From assembly GCA_020845695.1 (NCBI GenBank), contig JADLFG010000051.1, positions 1-64,000 of the forward strand: a stretch of 64,000 nt of DNA, written 5' to 3'. Both the position numbers and the translations under genes were made by a program. Shown here piece after piece: positions 52,381 through 61,870 of the stretch (the stretch's first letter is position 1; every line of letters starts with the position of its first letter). The stretch is from Thermoleophilia bacterium (lineage in GTDB: Bacteria > Actinomycetota > Thermoleophilia > Gaiellales > Gaiellaceae). The notes under the pieces are model-generated. The model ran no database searches. It saw only the letters and a list, made by a program, of their open reading frames with translations, and was not told where the DNA came from.

Positions 52381-53784
52381 GTGAACCGTTCCGAACGCCA
52401 CCTCGGGCTCGTCACAGAGACGATCGCGGCTGTCAACTCGACTCTCGATCTCGACGAGCTGTTCGAGCTGATCGCGACCAGGGTCGCGGAGGCGCTCGAG
52501 GCCGACGCCTGCTTCGTCTACCTCTACGACGAGACGGCCGACGAGCTCGTGCTGAAGGCCTCCGTCGGCTCCCGGGTCGAGGAGCTGACGCGCGTCCCGA
52601 AGATGCGGCCGGGGGAGGGGATCACCGGCGCGGCTGCCGCCGCGCGGGCACCGATCATGATCCCGAGGGCGGCCCACCTCGATCCGCGCTTCAAGCACTT
52701 CCCGAACCTGCACGAGGAGCAGTACGAGTCGATCCTGGCCGTGCCGATCCTCGCCAAGGAGCAGCTCGAGGGTGCGCTCAACGTCCGTACGGTCGCCCCG
52801 CGCTCCTACGACGACGGGGAGATCGACCTTCTGATGGCGATCGCAGGGCAGGTCGCACAGGCGATCGAGAACGCGAAGCTCTACGACCACGCGCAGCGCC
52901 GCGTCGCCGAGCTGGAGGCACTCGCGCGGATCTCCGAGGCGGTGTCCGAGTCGCTCTACCTCGAGGAGTCGCTGGAGCAGATCGTCAAGACGACGATGTC
53001 CGCCGTCGGCGCGACCGGCGCGGCCGTCGTGCTCGAGGACGGGCGGACAGCATGGCCGGAGGGGAGACCGGGAGCCCACGTCGAGCGGCTGCCGCTGCGC
53101 TGGAAGGGCCGCCAGCTCGGCGAGCTGGTCTGCGAGCGGGACACGTCGTTCACGGACGAGGAACGGACGCTGCTCACCTCGATCGCCCACCACGCCGCCG
53201 TCGCGCTCGTCCACGGCCGCGCCGTCCTGCGCGGCGTGCTCGCCCAGGAGATCCACCACCGGGTCAAGAACAACCTCCAGACGGTCGCCTCCATGCTGCG
53301 CCTCCAGGCGCGCTCCACGGACGTCGATCCCCGGCGCGCGCTCGAGGACTCGGTCAACCGGATCCTCGCGATCGCGGCGGTGCACGAGGTCCTGACCGAG
53401 CGACGGGAGGACGACGTCGACCTCGGCGAGCTGGTCGAGCGGCTCCGGCGGATGATCGTCCAGGGTCTCGGCGCAGGCAAGCGGGTCGAGGCGCGGCTCG
53501 AGCCGGTCTCGCTCGCGGGCTCCCGTGCGACCGCGCTCGCACTCGTGTTCTCGGAGCTGCTCCAGAACGCGCTCGAGCACGGCGGCGACGAGGTCGTGAT
53601 CGAGCTCGTCAGCCGGGACGGCGGCGCGATGCTCGCGGTCGCCGACAACGGCGCCGGCGTCGGCGCCGCCAAGGCGGGAACGGGGCTGTCGATCGCGCAG
53701 GCGCTCGTCCGCGACGAGCTGAAGGGCACGCTCACGCTCGGCGGCGACGGGGGCTTGCGCGCGGAGGTCGCGTTTCCGCTGTGA
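52381..53784 (+). CDS. pdtaS: GAF-GAF-HWE/HisKA_2 sensor histidine kinase (PdtaS-like)
   Basis: This 467-residue soluble kinase has a first GAF domain (STLDLDELFELIATRVAEAL to about residue 165) and a shorter second GAF/PAS-like region. A HisKA_2 domain follows with the phospho-acceptor His in QEIHHRVKNNLQTVASMLRL, and an ATPase domain with the N box ELLQNALEHGGDEVVIEL. This architecture and the overlap with an ANTAR regulator gene identify a PdtaS-type system. The signal bound by the GAF domains is unknown. Confidence 0.88.
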   Translation: MNRSERHLGLVTETIAAVNSTLDLDELFELIATRVAEALEADACFVYLYDETADELVLKASVGSRVEELTRVPKMRPGEGITGAAAAARAPIMIPRAAHLDPRFKHFPNLHEEQYESILAVPILAKEQLEGALNVRTVAPRSYDDGEIDLLMAIAGQVAQAIENAKLYDHAQRRVAELEALARISEAVSESLYLEESLEQIVKTTMSAVGATGAAVVLEDGRTAWPEGRPGAHVERLPLRWKGRQLGELVCERDTSFTDEERTLLTSIAHHAAVALVHGRAVLRGVLAQEIHHRVKNNLQTVASMLRLQARSTDVDPRRALEDSVNRILAIAAVHEVLTERREDDVDLGELVERLRRMIVQGLGAGKRVEARLEPVSLAGSRATALALVFSELLQNALEHGGDEVVIELVSRDGGAMLAVADNGAGVGAAKAGTGLSIAQALVRDELKGTLTLGGDGGLRAEVAFPL

Positions 53785-54368
53785 GCGCGCCGGCGCCGAA
53801 GAGGATCCTGCTCGCCGAGGACGAGACGATCATCCGGCTCGACCTGAGAGACCTGCTCGAGCGCGCCGGCTTCGAGGTCTGCGCGGAGGCCCGTGACGGC
53901 GAGGAGGCGGTCGAGCTCGCGCGCGACACCCAGCCCGACCTCGCGATTCTCGACGTCAAGATGCCGCGCCTGGACGGCATCGAGGCGGCGCGGCGGATCC
54001 TCGAGGAGCGACCGATCCCGATCGTGATGCTGACCGCCTACAGCCAGGAGGAGCTCGTGTCGCGAGCCGTCGAGGCCGGCGTCTTCGGCTACCTCGTCAA
54101 GCCGTTTCGCGAGGCCGACCTGCTGCCGGCGATCCACGCCGCGAGCGCGCGCCACGAGGAGTTGGCCGCCCTGCGCGAAGAGGCGGAGTCGCTGGCGGAG
54201 GCGCTCGCGACCCGCAAGCTCGTGGAGCGCGCGAAGGGGCTGCTGATGGAGCGCGAGGGGCTCACCGAGCGCGAGGCGTTCGGCCGCCTGCGCCGGGCGA
54301 GCCAGGTCTCCGGCCGCCCGATGCGCGTGGTCGCCGAGGCGCTGATCGCCACGTTCCAGGACGCCTGA
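53781..54368 (+). CDS. pdtaR: ANTAR-domain response regulator (PdtaR-like)
   Basis: This 195-residue regulator has a receiver domain (RILLAEDETIIRLDLRDLLE; phospho-acceptor Asp in LAILDVKMPRLDG; Lys in YLVKPFREAD) and a C-terminal ANTAR domain (LVERAKGLLMEREGLTEREA, then FGRLRRASQ). ANTAR binds tandem RNA hairpins and prevents termination. Its start overlaps the kinase stop (GTGA). It could act on RNA leaders elsewhere in the genome. The glnA leader here does not show the paired hexaloop pattern expected of an ANTAR target. Confidence 0.9.
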   Translation: MSAPAPKRILLAEDETIIRLDLRDLLERAGFEVCAEARDGEEAVELARDTQPDLAILDVKMPRLDGIEAARRILEERPIPIVMLTAYSQEELVSRAVEAGVFGYLVKPFREADLLPAIHAASARHEELAALREEAESLAEALATRKLVERAKGLLMEREGLTEREAFGRLRRASQVSGRPMRVVAEALIATFQDA

Positions 54369-54479
54369 CCTTCCCCCGGCGTGCTCCGGGCTCCGTGGTG
54401 GTCGCGGAGCACTGAGACGGCCGCCCGGGCCGCCGCGATATGGTTGTCACGTACCCGTGAACACCCCCGAACGGCGCCC

Positions 54480-56510
54480 GTGACGACTGATCCCCGCCAG
54501 CTCTCGATCGACACGATCAGGGTGCTGTCCATGGACGCGGTGCAGGAGGCGAACGCCGGGCATCCGGGCACCGCGATGGCGCTCGCGCCGGTCGCCTACA
54601 CGCTCTACCGCCACCACCTGCGCGTCAACCCGGTGAACCCGGACTGGCCCGACCGCGACCGGTTCGTGCTCTCGGCCGGGCACGCGAGCGTCCTCCAGTA
54701 CGCAGCGCTGCACCTGGCCGGCTACGCGCTCTCGCTCGAGGAGCTGAAGCGCTTCCGCCAGTGGGGCTCGCTGACGCCCGGCCACCCGGAGGCGCGCCAC
54801 ACGCCCGGCGTCGAGACGACCACCGGCCCGCTCGGCCAGGGGATCGGCAACGCGGTCGGGATGGCGATGGCCGAGCGGTTCCTCGCCCAGCGCTACAACC
54901 GGCCCGGCCACCGGATTGTCGACCACCACGTCTACGCGATCGTCTCCGACGGCGACCTGATGGAGGGCGTGGCCCAGGAGGCGGCCTCGCTGGCGGGCGC
55001 GTTCGGGCTCGGCAAGCTGATCGTCCTCTACGACGACAACCGGATCACGATCGACGGCACGACCGCGCTCTCGTTCGACAGCGAGGACAAGGGCGCCCGC
55101 TTCGAGGCGCTCGGCTGGCACCTCCAGCACGTCGCGGACGCGAACGACGTCGGCGCCCTCGACGCCGCGCTCGCTGCTGCCCGCGCGGAGGCGGAGCGCC
55201 CGTCGCTCGTCGTCGTACGCAGCCGCATCGCCTACCCGGCCCCGCACGCGACCGACACCGCGAAGGCGCACGGCGCCCCGCTCGGGGGCACCGAGGTGCG
55301 CGTGACCAAGGAGCTGCTCGGCTTCGACCCGGACGAGACGTTCGCGGTCCCCTCCGGGGTCTACGAGCACATGAACCTCGCGGCGCGAGGCGCGGAGCTC
55401 GAGGCGGAGTGGGCTGCGCGCTTCGAGGCGTGGCGGGCCGCGCATCCCGAGCTCGCGTCCGACTGGCAGCGCGCCCGCGACGGGCTGCCCCTGGAGGGCT
55501 GGCGCGAGGCGCTGCCGCGCTTCGACCCCGCCGCGAAGCCAGCGCTCGCGACGCGCTCCGCGGGCGCCACGGCCATGGCAGCGTTCCAGTCGTACTTCCC
55601 GACGATGGTCGGCGGCTGCGCCGATCTCGCCGCCTCCACCGGCGCGGTGATCCAGGGGGCCGGCACGTTCGCGCGCACGTTCGCGGGCCGCAACGTCCCG
55701 TTCGGCGTCCGCGAGCACGGGATGGCGGCGATCGTGAACGGGCTCGCCCTCCACGGCGGCATCGTCAAGCCGTTCGGATCGACGTTCCTCGTCTTCGCCG
55801 ACTACATGCGGCCGGCCATCCGCCTCTCGGCCCTGATGGAGCTGCCGGTCGTCTGGGCGTTCACGCACGACTCGCTCGCCGTCGGCGAGGACGGCCCGAC
55901 GCACCAGCCCGTCGAGCAGGTCGCGTCGCTGCGCGCGATCCCCGGGCTGTGGGTGATCCGGCCTGCTGACGCGAACGAGACTGTCGTCGCCTGGCGGGTC
56001 GCGCTCGAGCGCACCGACGGGCCGGTCGCCCTCGCGCTCACGCGCCAGGACGTCCCCGTGCTCGACCCGGCCGAGGTGGCCGAGCCCGACGGTCTCGAGC
56101 GAGGCGCGTACCCGCTCTGGGAGAGCCCGGGCGCCGACGGCTCGCTCGACCTGCTGCTGCTTGCCACCGGCTCCGAGGTCTCGCTCGCGCTCGCCGCGGG
56201 CCGGACGCTCGCCGCCGAGGGCCTGGCCGTGCGCGTCGTCTCGATGCCCTGCTGGGAGCTCTTCGACCTCCAGCCGGAGGCGTACCGCGACGAGGTGCTG
56301 CCGCCCGCGGTCGACGCGCGGCTCGCGGTCGAGGCCGGGGTCTCGCTTGGCTGGCACCGCTTCGTCGGCAGCGGCGGCGCCGTCGTCTCGATCGAGCGCT
56401 TCGGCGCGTCCGCCCCCGGGCCCACGGTGCTGAGCGAGCTCGGCCTGACCGCGGAGAACGTCGCCGACCGCGCCCGCGCGCTCGTCGAGGGCCGCGAGCG
56501 CGTCTCCTGA
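54480..56510 (+). CDS. tkt: Transketolase
   Basis: This 676-residue ThDP enzyme of the non-oxidative pentose-phosphate and Calvin cycles opens with [20 protein letters not shown]. It has the ThDP motif VSDGDLMEG with the later NRITIDG, the catalytic His in [21 protein letters not shown] (the residue limit is kept by shortening the quote), and the pyrimidine-domain [17 protein letters not shown] at 54480 is used because homology begins there. It is followed by transaldolase after 11 nt, a common metabolic pair. Confidence 0.93.
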   Translation: MTTDPRQLSIDTIRVLSMDAVQEANAGHPGTAMALAPVAYTLYRHHLRVNPVNPDWPDRDRFVLSAGHASVLQYAALHLAGYALSLEELKRFRQWGSLTPGHPEARHTPGVETTTGPLGQGIGNAVGMAMAERFLAQRYNRPGHRIVDHHVYAIVSDGDLMEGVAQEAASLAGAFGLGKLIVLYDDNRITIDGTTALSFDSEDKGARFEALGWHLQHVADANDVGALDAALAAARAEAERPSLVVVRSRIAYPAPHATDTAKAHGAPLGGTEVRVTKELLGFDPDETFAVPSGVYEHMNLAARGAELEAEWAARFEAWRAAHPELASDWQRARDGLPLEGWREALPRFDPAAKPALATRSAGATAMAAFQSYFPTMVGGCADLAASTGAVIQGAGTFARTFAGRNVPFGVREHGMAAIVNGLALHGGIVKPFGSTFLVFADYMRPAIRLSALMELPVVWAFTHDSLAVGEDGPTHQPVEQVASLRAIPGLWVIRPADANETVVAWRVALERTDGPVALALTRQDVPVLDPAEVAEPDGLERGAYPLWESPGADGSLDLLLLATGSEVSLALAAGRTLAAEGLAVRVVSMPCWELFDLQPEAYRDEVLPPAVDARLAVEAGVSLGWHRFVGSGGAVVSIERFGASAPGPTVLSELGLTAENVADRARALVEGRERVS

Positions 56511-56521
56511 AGGAGGATCCC

Positions 56522-57628
56522 GTGCCCGAATCCCCACTCCACGAGCTGGCCGGCCTCGGCCAGAGCATCTGGTGCGACAACCTCTCTCGGGAGCTGCTCG
56601 CAAGCGGCGAGCTCGCACGCCTCGTTCGCGAGGACGCGGTCACCGGCGTCACCTCCAACCCGACGATCTTCCAGAAGGCGCTCGCGACCGGGGCCGCCTA
56701 CGACGACGAGCTGCGCGCGGCGCTGGCCGAGACGGACGACCCGAAGGAGCTGTTCGTCCGCCTCGCCGGCACCGACGTCGGCGGTGCCTGCGACCTATTG
56801 CACCCCATCTGGGAGCAGACCGGCGGGCGTGACGGCTACGTCTCGATCGAGGTCGATCCCACGCTCGCCTACGACACGGAGGCGACGGTCGCCGAGGCGA
56901 CCCGCCTGCACGCGCTGATCGACCGACCGAACCTGCTCGTCAAGATCCCCGCGACGAAGCCCGGCCTGCCCGCGATCGAGGACATGATCGCGAAGGGGAA
57001 GTCGATCAACGTGACCCTGATCTTCTCGCTCGGGCGCTACGCGGAGGTCGCGGAGGCCTACCTGCGCGGGCTCGAGCGCCTCGCCGCTGCCGGTGGCGAC
57101 CTGGATCGCGTCGCGTCGGTCGCGAGCTTCTTCGTCTCCCGGGTCGACAGCGAGACCGACCGGCGCCTCGACCAGCTCGGCGGTCACGACGAGCTCAGGG
57201 GTCGGCTCGCCGTCGCCAACGCGAAGCTGGCCTACGCCCGCTTCCGCGAGCTGTTCGCCGGTGAGCGCTGGCAGGAGCTGGCCGCGCGTGGTGCCGCGCC
57301 GCAGCGCTGCCTCTGGGCCTCGACGTCGACGAAGGATCCCGCCTACTCCGACGTCCTCTACGTCGAGGAGCTGATCGGGCCCCGGACGGTGAACACGCTG
57401 CCCGAGGAGACGATCCGCGCTTTCCGAGACCACGGCCGGGCCGCGCCGACGCTCGAGCGCGGCGTGGACGACGCCCGCGCCCTGCTCGACCGTCTCGCCG
57501 GGGCCGGGATCGACTACGACGACGTGACCGAGACGCTCGAGCGCGAGGGCGTCGAGAAGTTCGCGGACTCGTTCGCCGGCCTGCTCGAGGGGATCCGGGC
57601 CTCGAGCAGCGCGCTCGCCGCGGCCTGA
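56522..57628 (+). CDS. tal: Transaldolase (actinobacterial/plant-type, TalB2-like)
   Basis: This 368-residue enzyme transfers dihydroxyacetone units. Its motifs are GQSIWCDNLSRELL, then VTGVTSNPTIFQKAL, the Schiff-base Lys in LLVKIPATKPGLPAIED, INVTLIFSLGRYAEV, and WASTSTKDPAYSDVLYVEEL. The length and the STKD segment fit the actinobacterial transaldolase group. AAGGAGG is well placed before the GTG start. It is co-transcribed with tkt. Confidence 0.94.
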   Translation: MPESPLHELAGLGQSIWCDNLSRELLASGELARLVREDAVTGVTSNPTIFQKALATGAAYDDELRAALAETDDPKELFVRLAGTDVGGACDLLHPIWEQTGGRDGYVSIEVDPTLAYDTEATVAEATRLHALIDRPNLLVKIPATKPGLPAIEDMIAKGKSINVTLIFSLGRYAEVAEAYLRGLERLAAAGGDLDRVASVASFFVSRVDSETDRRLDQLGGHDELRGRLAVANAKLAYARFRELFAGERWQELAARGAAPQRCLWASTSTKDPAYSDVLYVEELIGPRTVNTLPEETIRAFRDHGRAAPTLERGVDDARALLDRLAGAGIDYDDVTETLEREGVEKFADSFAGLLEGIRASSSALAAA

Positions 57629-57644
57629 GCCTGAACCGGATCGG

Positions 57645-57755
57645 CTACGCGTTGTAGGCGTACGCGACGGCGATCGTGACGCCCGCGATCACGACCGCGA
57701 GCGCGAACAGCACGATGCCGAGGACGTTGTTCCTGCGTGCGGTCTCGGGATCCAC
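57645..57755 (-). CDS. 36-residue single-pass membrane protein of the oxidase cluster
   Basis: A short frame from GTG at 57755 to TAG at 57645 begins VDPETARRNNVLGIVLFALA and continues as one hydrophobic helix ending AYAYNA. It starts 4 nt after the ctaB stop, at the end of the second oxidase cluster. Small one-helix subunits are common in bacterial cytochrome oxidases, so it may be an accessory subunit or assembly factor. That role is inferred from position and topology. Confidence 0.55.
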   Translation of the reverse strand: MDPETARRNNVLGIVLFALAVVIAGVTIAVAYAYNA

Positions 57756-57758
57756 GGG

Positions 57759-59120
57759 TCAGAGGAGGAGCGGGTCGACGGCCATGGCCACGAACAGGAG
57801 CGCGAGGTAGCCGAGCGAGAAGCTGAACAGGCTGCGCGCGCGGGCCCTCGTCGTTTCGGCCAGGAGCGCGAACGCGAGGGCGAGGAACGCGGCGCCGAGC
57901 GCCACCGCGGCGCCGAGGTAGAACCAGCCGAGATCACCGAGCAGGAACGGCACGAGGGTGATCCCGACGAGCAGGACCGAGTAGCGGACGATCGCCGCGG
58001 CGGTGCGCCGGTCGCCCGCGACGACGGGGAGCATCGGAACGCGGGCGGCCTCGTACTCGCCGCGGACGAGCAGCGCCAGCGCCCAGAAGTGCGGCGGTGT
58101 CCAGAGGAACACGATCAGGAACAGGACGAGCGCCGGGAGGGCGAGATCGCCGGTGACGGCGGCCCAGCCGACCACGGCCGGCACCGCCCCGGCCGCGCCG
58201 CCGATGACGATGTTCTGGGGCGTCGAGCGCTTCAGCCAGCGCGTGTAGACGAGCACGTAGAAGAGGTTCCCGAACACGGCGAGCAGCGCGGCGAGCACGT
58301 TGGTGAGGCTCGCGAGCACCACGAACGAGAATGCCGAGAGGGCGAGGCCGAACTCGAGCGCCCGCTCCGGCGCGACGCGGCCGGTGGCGACCGGTCGGCG
58401 GTCGGTGCGCCGCATGTGGCGGTCGATGTCACGGTCGAGCACGTGATTCAGCGCGGACGCGCCACCGCAGGCGAGCGCGAGCCCGCCGAGCATGGCCGCG
58501 AGCAGCCCGGCCGGGGGGACGCCCTCCGCTCCGACGAAGGCGCCGCCGGCCGCCGTCAGGAGCAGCAGCACCATGATCCGCGGCTTCGTCAGAAGCAGGT
58601 AGTCCCGCCACGGGAACGGCAGCCAGTGCCCCACCTCGCGCCGGAGTGTCAGGGCCGCCGTCAGCGCCGCGAGCGCGAGCGAGAGCGCGCCGAGGCCGAC
58701 GTGGAGCCCCGCGGCCCAGCCGGCCCCGTCCGCGGTGGCGGCGAGCGCGCCGATCCCGATCTGGAGCGCGAAGACGGCGAGCGTCGCCAATGCTGCCCAC
58801 CCGAGCAGGGGCCGGTCACGGTGACCGAGCCAGGCGGCCGCCGCGACGCCGAGCGCGAGCGCGAGCGCGCCGAGCACGGCCGCCTCGTGCGAGCGCGCCC
58901 ACTCCCCGGTGGCGACGACCACCGCGGTCGCAACCGTCGACCCGATCGCGGTCAGCCGCAGCCAGGGGCCCGGGGCGAGCCGGCCGGGCTCGGTGCCAGG
59001 CACGTGCCTGGCACCATCGGAACGGTCGGAGCCGTCAGCCATGGCAATCCCCGCGGAGGTCGCAGGCTCGGTGCCAGGCACGTGCCTGGCACCATCGGAA
59101 CGGTCGGAGCCGTCAGCCAT
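57759..59120 (-). CDS. ctaB: CtaA-half/CtaB fusion: protoheme IX farnesyltransferase
   Basis: This 453-residue membrane protein has two parts. Residues about 45-160 form four helices resembling half of heme A synthase CtaA (WLGHRDRPLLGW, GLHVGLGALSL). From about residue 170 it is a complete CtaB (heme O synthase) with YLLLTKPRIMVLLLLTAAGG, the prenyl-binding NHVLDRDIDRHMRRT and LWTPPHFWALAL. ATG at 59120 overlaps the ctaD stop (ATGGCTGA) and has GAGGGG upstream; a second identical start context lies at 59042 in a duplicated 78-bp unit. It makes heme O for both oxidases. Confidence 0.88.
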   Translation of the reverse strand: MADGSDRSDGARHVPGTEPATSAGIAMADGSDRSDGARHVPGTEPGRLAPGPWLRLTAIGSTVATAVVVATGEWARSHEAAVLGALALALGVAAAAWLGHRDRPLLGWAALATLAVFALQIGIGALAATADGAGWAAGLHVGLGALSLALAALTAALTLRREVGHWLPFPWRDYLLLTKPRIMVLLLLTAAGGAFVGAEGVPPAGLLAAMLGGLALACGGASALNHVLDRDIDRHMRRTDRRPVATGRVAPERALEFGLALSAFSFVVLASLTNVLAALLAVFGNLFYVLVYTRWLKRSTPQNIVIGGAAGAVPAVVGWAAVTGDLALPALVLFLIVFLWTPPHFWALALLVRGEYEAARVPMLPVVAGDRRTAAAIVRYSVLLVGITLVPFLLGDLGWFYLGAAVALGAAFLALAFALLAETTRARARSLFSFSLGYLALLFVAMAVDPLLL

Positions 59121-59142
59121 CGCGATCCCCTCGGAGGCGGTG
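58987..59142. repeat. In-frame 78-bp tandem duplication with internal REP-like palindromes
   Basis: Units 58987-59064 and 59065-59142 share an identical 56-base start and a diverged tail. Each contains the perfect 24-bp palindrome beginning GGTGCCAGGCAC (58992-59015 and 59070-59093). The duplication covers the ctaD stop, the ctaB start and its ribosome-binding site, adding 26 residues (MADGSDRSDGARHVPGTEP and seven more) to CtaB. Confidence 0.85.
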
Positions 59143-60756
59143 GCGGAGGTCGCGGAGTGGACGGTGGCTCGAGACGTAGGGGACCCGCTCGAAGTTGTGC
59201 TCGGCCGGCGGCGAGGACGCATACCACTCGAGCGTATCCGCCAGCCAGGGATCGTTGCCGGATCTGGGGCCCGACCGCCAGCTCCGGACGATGTTGACCA
59301 GGAACACGAGAATCGCGACCGCCATCAGCCAGGCGCCGATCGTGGAGACGAGGTTGTAGACCTCGAACAGGCCCTCGCGGTCGTACGTGTAGACACGCCG
59401 GGGCATGCCCATCAGGCCGAGCATGTGCTGCGGTACGAACGTGAGGGTGAAGCCGAGCGCGAACAGCCAGAAATGCCACTTGCCCAGGCGCTCGTCGTAC
59501 ATGCGCCCGGTCATCTTCGGGAACCAGTGGTAGAGGCCCGCGAAGATCCCGAGCACCATGCCGCCGATGATCGTGTAGTGGAAATGCGCGACGACGTAGT
59601 AGCTGTCGTGGAGCTGGTAGTCGACCGGGTAGTTGGCGACGACGACACCGGAAAGCCCGCCGATCAGAAACAGCGCCACCATCCCGACCGCGAACAGCAT
59701 CGGCGTACGGAACGTCAGATTGCCGCGCCAGAGCGTCGCCGTCCAGTTCAGGACCTTGACCCCGGTCGGGATCGCGACCAGGTAGGTGGCGACCATGAAG
59801 AACCCGTTCAGCCCGTCGCCGAGCCCGACCGTGAACATGTGGTGCGCCCAGACGACCATCGAGATGAACGCGATCCCGAGGCTGGAGAAAGCGACCGCCT
59901 TGTAGCCGAAGATCGGCTTGCGCGCGAAGACCGGCAGCACCTCGGACACGATCCCGAAGGCGGGCAGGACGAGGATGTAGACCTCGGGGTGCCCGAAGAA
60001 CCAGAACAGGTGCTGGTACAGGACCGCGCTACCGCCGCCGTCGGGCAGGAAGAAGCTCGTGCCGGCCTGGCGGTCGAGCAGGAGCAGGAGCAGCGCGGCC
60101 GCGATCACCGGCACGGTCAGCACGATCAGGATCGACTGCGCGATCATCGACCAGACGAAGAGCGGGATCCTGGTCCACGACATCCCGGGCGCGCGCATGT
60201 TCGCGATCGTGACGAGGAAGTTGATCCCGCCGAGCAGCGACGAGATCCCGACCAGGTGCAGCCCGAGGATCCAGAGGTCCTGGCCGAGCTCGGGCGCGTA
60301 GTCCGGTCCGGACAGCGGCGTGTAGGCCGTCCAGCCGGCCTGCGCCGCACCACCCTGGGCGCCGAAGCTGCCGAGCAGGACGATCGCGCCGATCATGTAG
60401 ATCCAGAGCGAGAGCGCGTTCAGGCGCGGAAACGCCATGTCGCGCGCTCCGATCATGAGCGGCACCAGGTAGTTGCCGATGCCGGCGAGCATCGGCATCG
60501 CGAACAGGAACACCATCACGGTTCCGTGCATCGTCGTGAGCGCGTTGAACGAGCCCTGAGTCGCTATCTCCTGCTCGGACTGGGCGAGCTGGAGACGGAT
60601 CGCGAGCGCCATCGCCCCGCCGGCGACGAAGAAGACGAAGGCGCTCCAGACGTACATGAGGCCGATTCGCTTGTGGTCGACGGTCGTCACCCAGCGCATG
60701 ACGGCGCCGTCCTGCCACGTGGGCAGGAGCTGCCGCGCCTCGTGTTCGAGCGCCAC
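59113..60756 (-). CDS. ctaD: Cytochrome c oxidase subunit I, A1-type
   Basis: This 547-residue heme-copper subunit has the A1 signature FWFFGHPEVYILVLPAFG with the proton-channel Glu, CuB ligands WAHHMF, and heme ligands AHFHYTIIGG. Unlike the subunit I at 16070-18019 it lacks the N-terminal two-helix extension. The last residues (PLRDLRHRLRGDRDG) are encoded within the duplicated repeat unit shared with ctaB. It follows ctaC by 2 nt. No subunit III gene is in this cluster. Confidence 0.93.
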   Translation of the reverse strand: MALEHEARQLLPTWQDGAVMRWVTTVDHKRIGLMYVWSAFVFFVAGGAMALAIRLQLAQSEQEIATQGSFNALTTMHGTVMVFLFAMPMLAGIGNYLVPLMIGARDMAFPRLNALSLWIYMIGAIVLLGSFGAQGGAAQAGWTAYTPLSGPDYAPELGQDLWILGLHLVGISSLLGGINFLVTIANMRAPGMSWTRIPLFVWSMIAQSILIVLTVPVIAAALLLLLLDRQAGTSFFLPDGGGSAVLYQHLFWFFGHPEVYILVLPAFGIVSEVLPVFARKPIFGYKAVAFSSLGIAFISMVVWAHHMFTVGLGDGLNGFFMVATYLVAIPTGVKVLNWTATLWRGNLTFRTPMLFAVGMVALFLIGGLSGVVVANYPVDYQLHDSYYVVAHFHYTIIGGMVLGIFAGLYHWFPKMTGRMYDERLGKWHFWLFALGFTLTFVPQHMLGLMGMPRRVYTYDREGLFEVYNLVSTIGAWLMAVAILVFLVNIVRSWRSGPRSGNDPWLADTLEWYASSPPAEHNFERVPYVSSHRPLRDLRHRLRGDRDG

Positions 60757-60758
60757 GC

Positions 60759-61787
60759 TCAGCCTTCCTGCCCGCCGGCGCTCGCCGGGGCGAGCGCGGG
60801 ACTGGCCGCGATGAAGTCGACGAGCGCCTCGAGCTGGTGCCCGTCGCCGGGCCAGCTTCCGGAAACGGCGGGCATGTAGCCGTCGACCTGCGGGTTATCG
60901 CGGCCCGCCGCGAGCAGCGCTGCCAACCCGGCCGGATCGGCGAGGAGCGAGTTCCCCGCGATCTGCGGTCCGTAGCCGCCCTTCCCGTCCAGGCCGTGGC
61001 ACTTGGCGCAGACGCCCTCCCAGGTCGCGCGACCGAGCTCCGACGTCCCCGCCGCCTGGGCATCGGCTTCGGCCGCGAGCCAGGCGTCGAACTCCGCCCC
61101 GGCGACGACCTCGACGGTCGTGCGCATGACCGCGTGCTGGACGCCGCAGAGCTCCGCGCACTGCCCACGGAACGACCCCTGCTTCGCGGCGGTGAACTCG
61201 AGCGTGTTCGTCGTGCCCGGAATCGCGTCGCGCTTGCCTGTCAGCTCGGGCACCCACCAGCTGTGGATCACATCCTCGGCGACGAGCTCGAGCCGCACCG
61301 GACGCTCGACCGGGAGCCGGAGCGTGTCGACGCTGACGACCCCGTTCGGGTACGTGTACTCCCAGTAGAACTGGTGACCGGCGACACGGACGACCAGGGG
61401 CTGCTCGCCAGGATCCGCCCGCGCCTCGACGCTCGGCACCTTCACGATCGTGATCGCGAGGATCCCGACCAGAATCAGGAACGGCACCACCGTCCAGGCC
61501 AGCTCGAGCCGGGTGTTGCCGTGAATCTGGGGGGCGTCGGCCTCGAACGGCGTGCCCGGACGCCGGCGGAACCGCAGCACGAACCAGACGATCGCCCCCT
61601 CGACCAGCAGGAAAATCGCGCTCGTCACGCCGATCACGATCCAGTAGAGATCGTTGATCTCGCCGCCGCTCTCCGTGGCGGAGTCCGGCGGGGCGATGCC
61701 ACCGTTGTACTGGGCGAGTCCCGCCTGCGGGACGGCCAGCGCCAGGCCGACGAGGAGAGCAACGGCTATCAGACGGCGGCGACGCAC
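60759..61787 (-). CDS. ctaC: Cytochrome c oxidase subunit II with fused cytochrome c
   Basis: This 342-residue subunit has a cleavable signal (LIAVALLVGLALAVPQAGLA), two transmembrane helices (WIVIGVTSAIFLLVEGAIVW; VPFLILVGILAITIVKV) and a CuA domain with the ligand block CAELCGVQHAVM. A C-terminal cytochrome c domain follows, with CAKCH and a distal Met in GYMPAVSG. It is therefore also caa3-type, although its partner subunit I belongs to the A1 group. GTG at 61787 has only a weak upstream box. Confidence 0.93.
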   Translation of the reverse strand: MRRRRLIAVALLVGLALAVPQAGLAQYNGGIAPPDSATESGGEINDLYWIVIGVTSAIFLLVEGAIVWFVLRFRRRPGTPFEADAPQIHGNTRLELAWTVVPFLILVGILAITIVKVPSVEARADPGEQPLVVRVAGHQFYWEYTYPNGVVSVDTLRLPVERPVRLELVAEDVIHSWWVPELTGKRDAIPGTTNTLEFTAAKQGSFRGQCAELCGVQHAVMRTTVEVVAGAEFDAWLAAEADAQAAGTSELGRATWEGVCAKCHGLDGKGGYGPQIAGNSLLADPAGLAALLAAGRDNPQVDGYMPAVSGSWPGDGHQLEALVDFIAASPALAPASAGGQEG

Positions 61788-61858
61788 GGTAGATCGATTC
61801 TAAGCAGATGGGACGGCGGGCCACCAGTTCGAGCCGCACGGCGCGAGCGAGCGCCGTC

Positions 61859-61864
61859 TAGGAT
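61859..61864 (+). promoter_or_regulatory. -10 box of the gene at 61871 (leaderless)
   Basis: TAGGAT ends 6 nt before the ATG at 61871 with no ribosome-binding site. Confidence 0.5.
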
Positions 61865-61870
61865 CGGGCA

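Noticed and set aside
54457..54483. Small frame VNTPERRP upstream of transketolase
   Set aside because: It has eight codons with no ribosome-binding site and no sign of a leader-peptide function.
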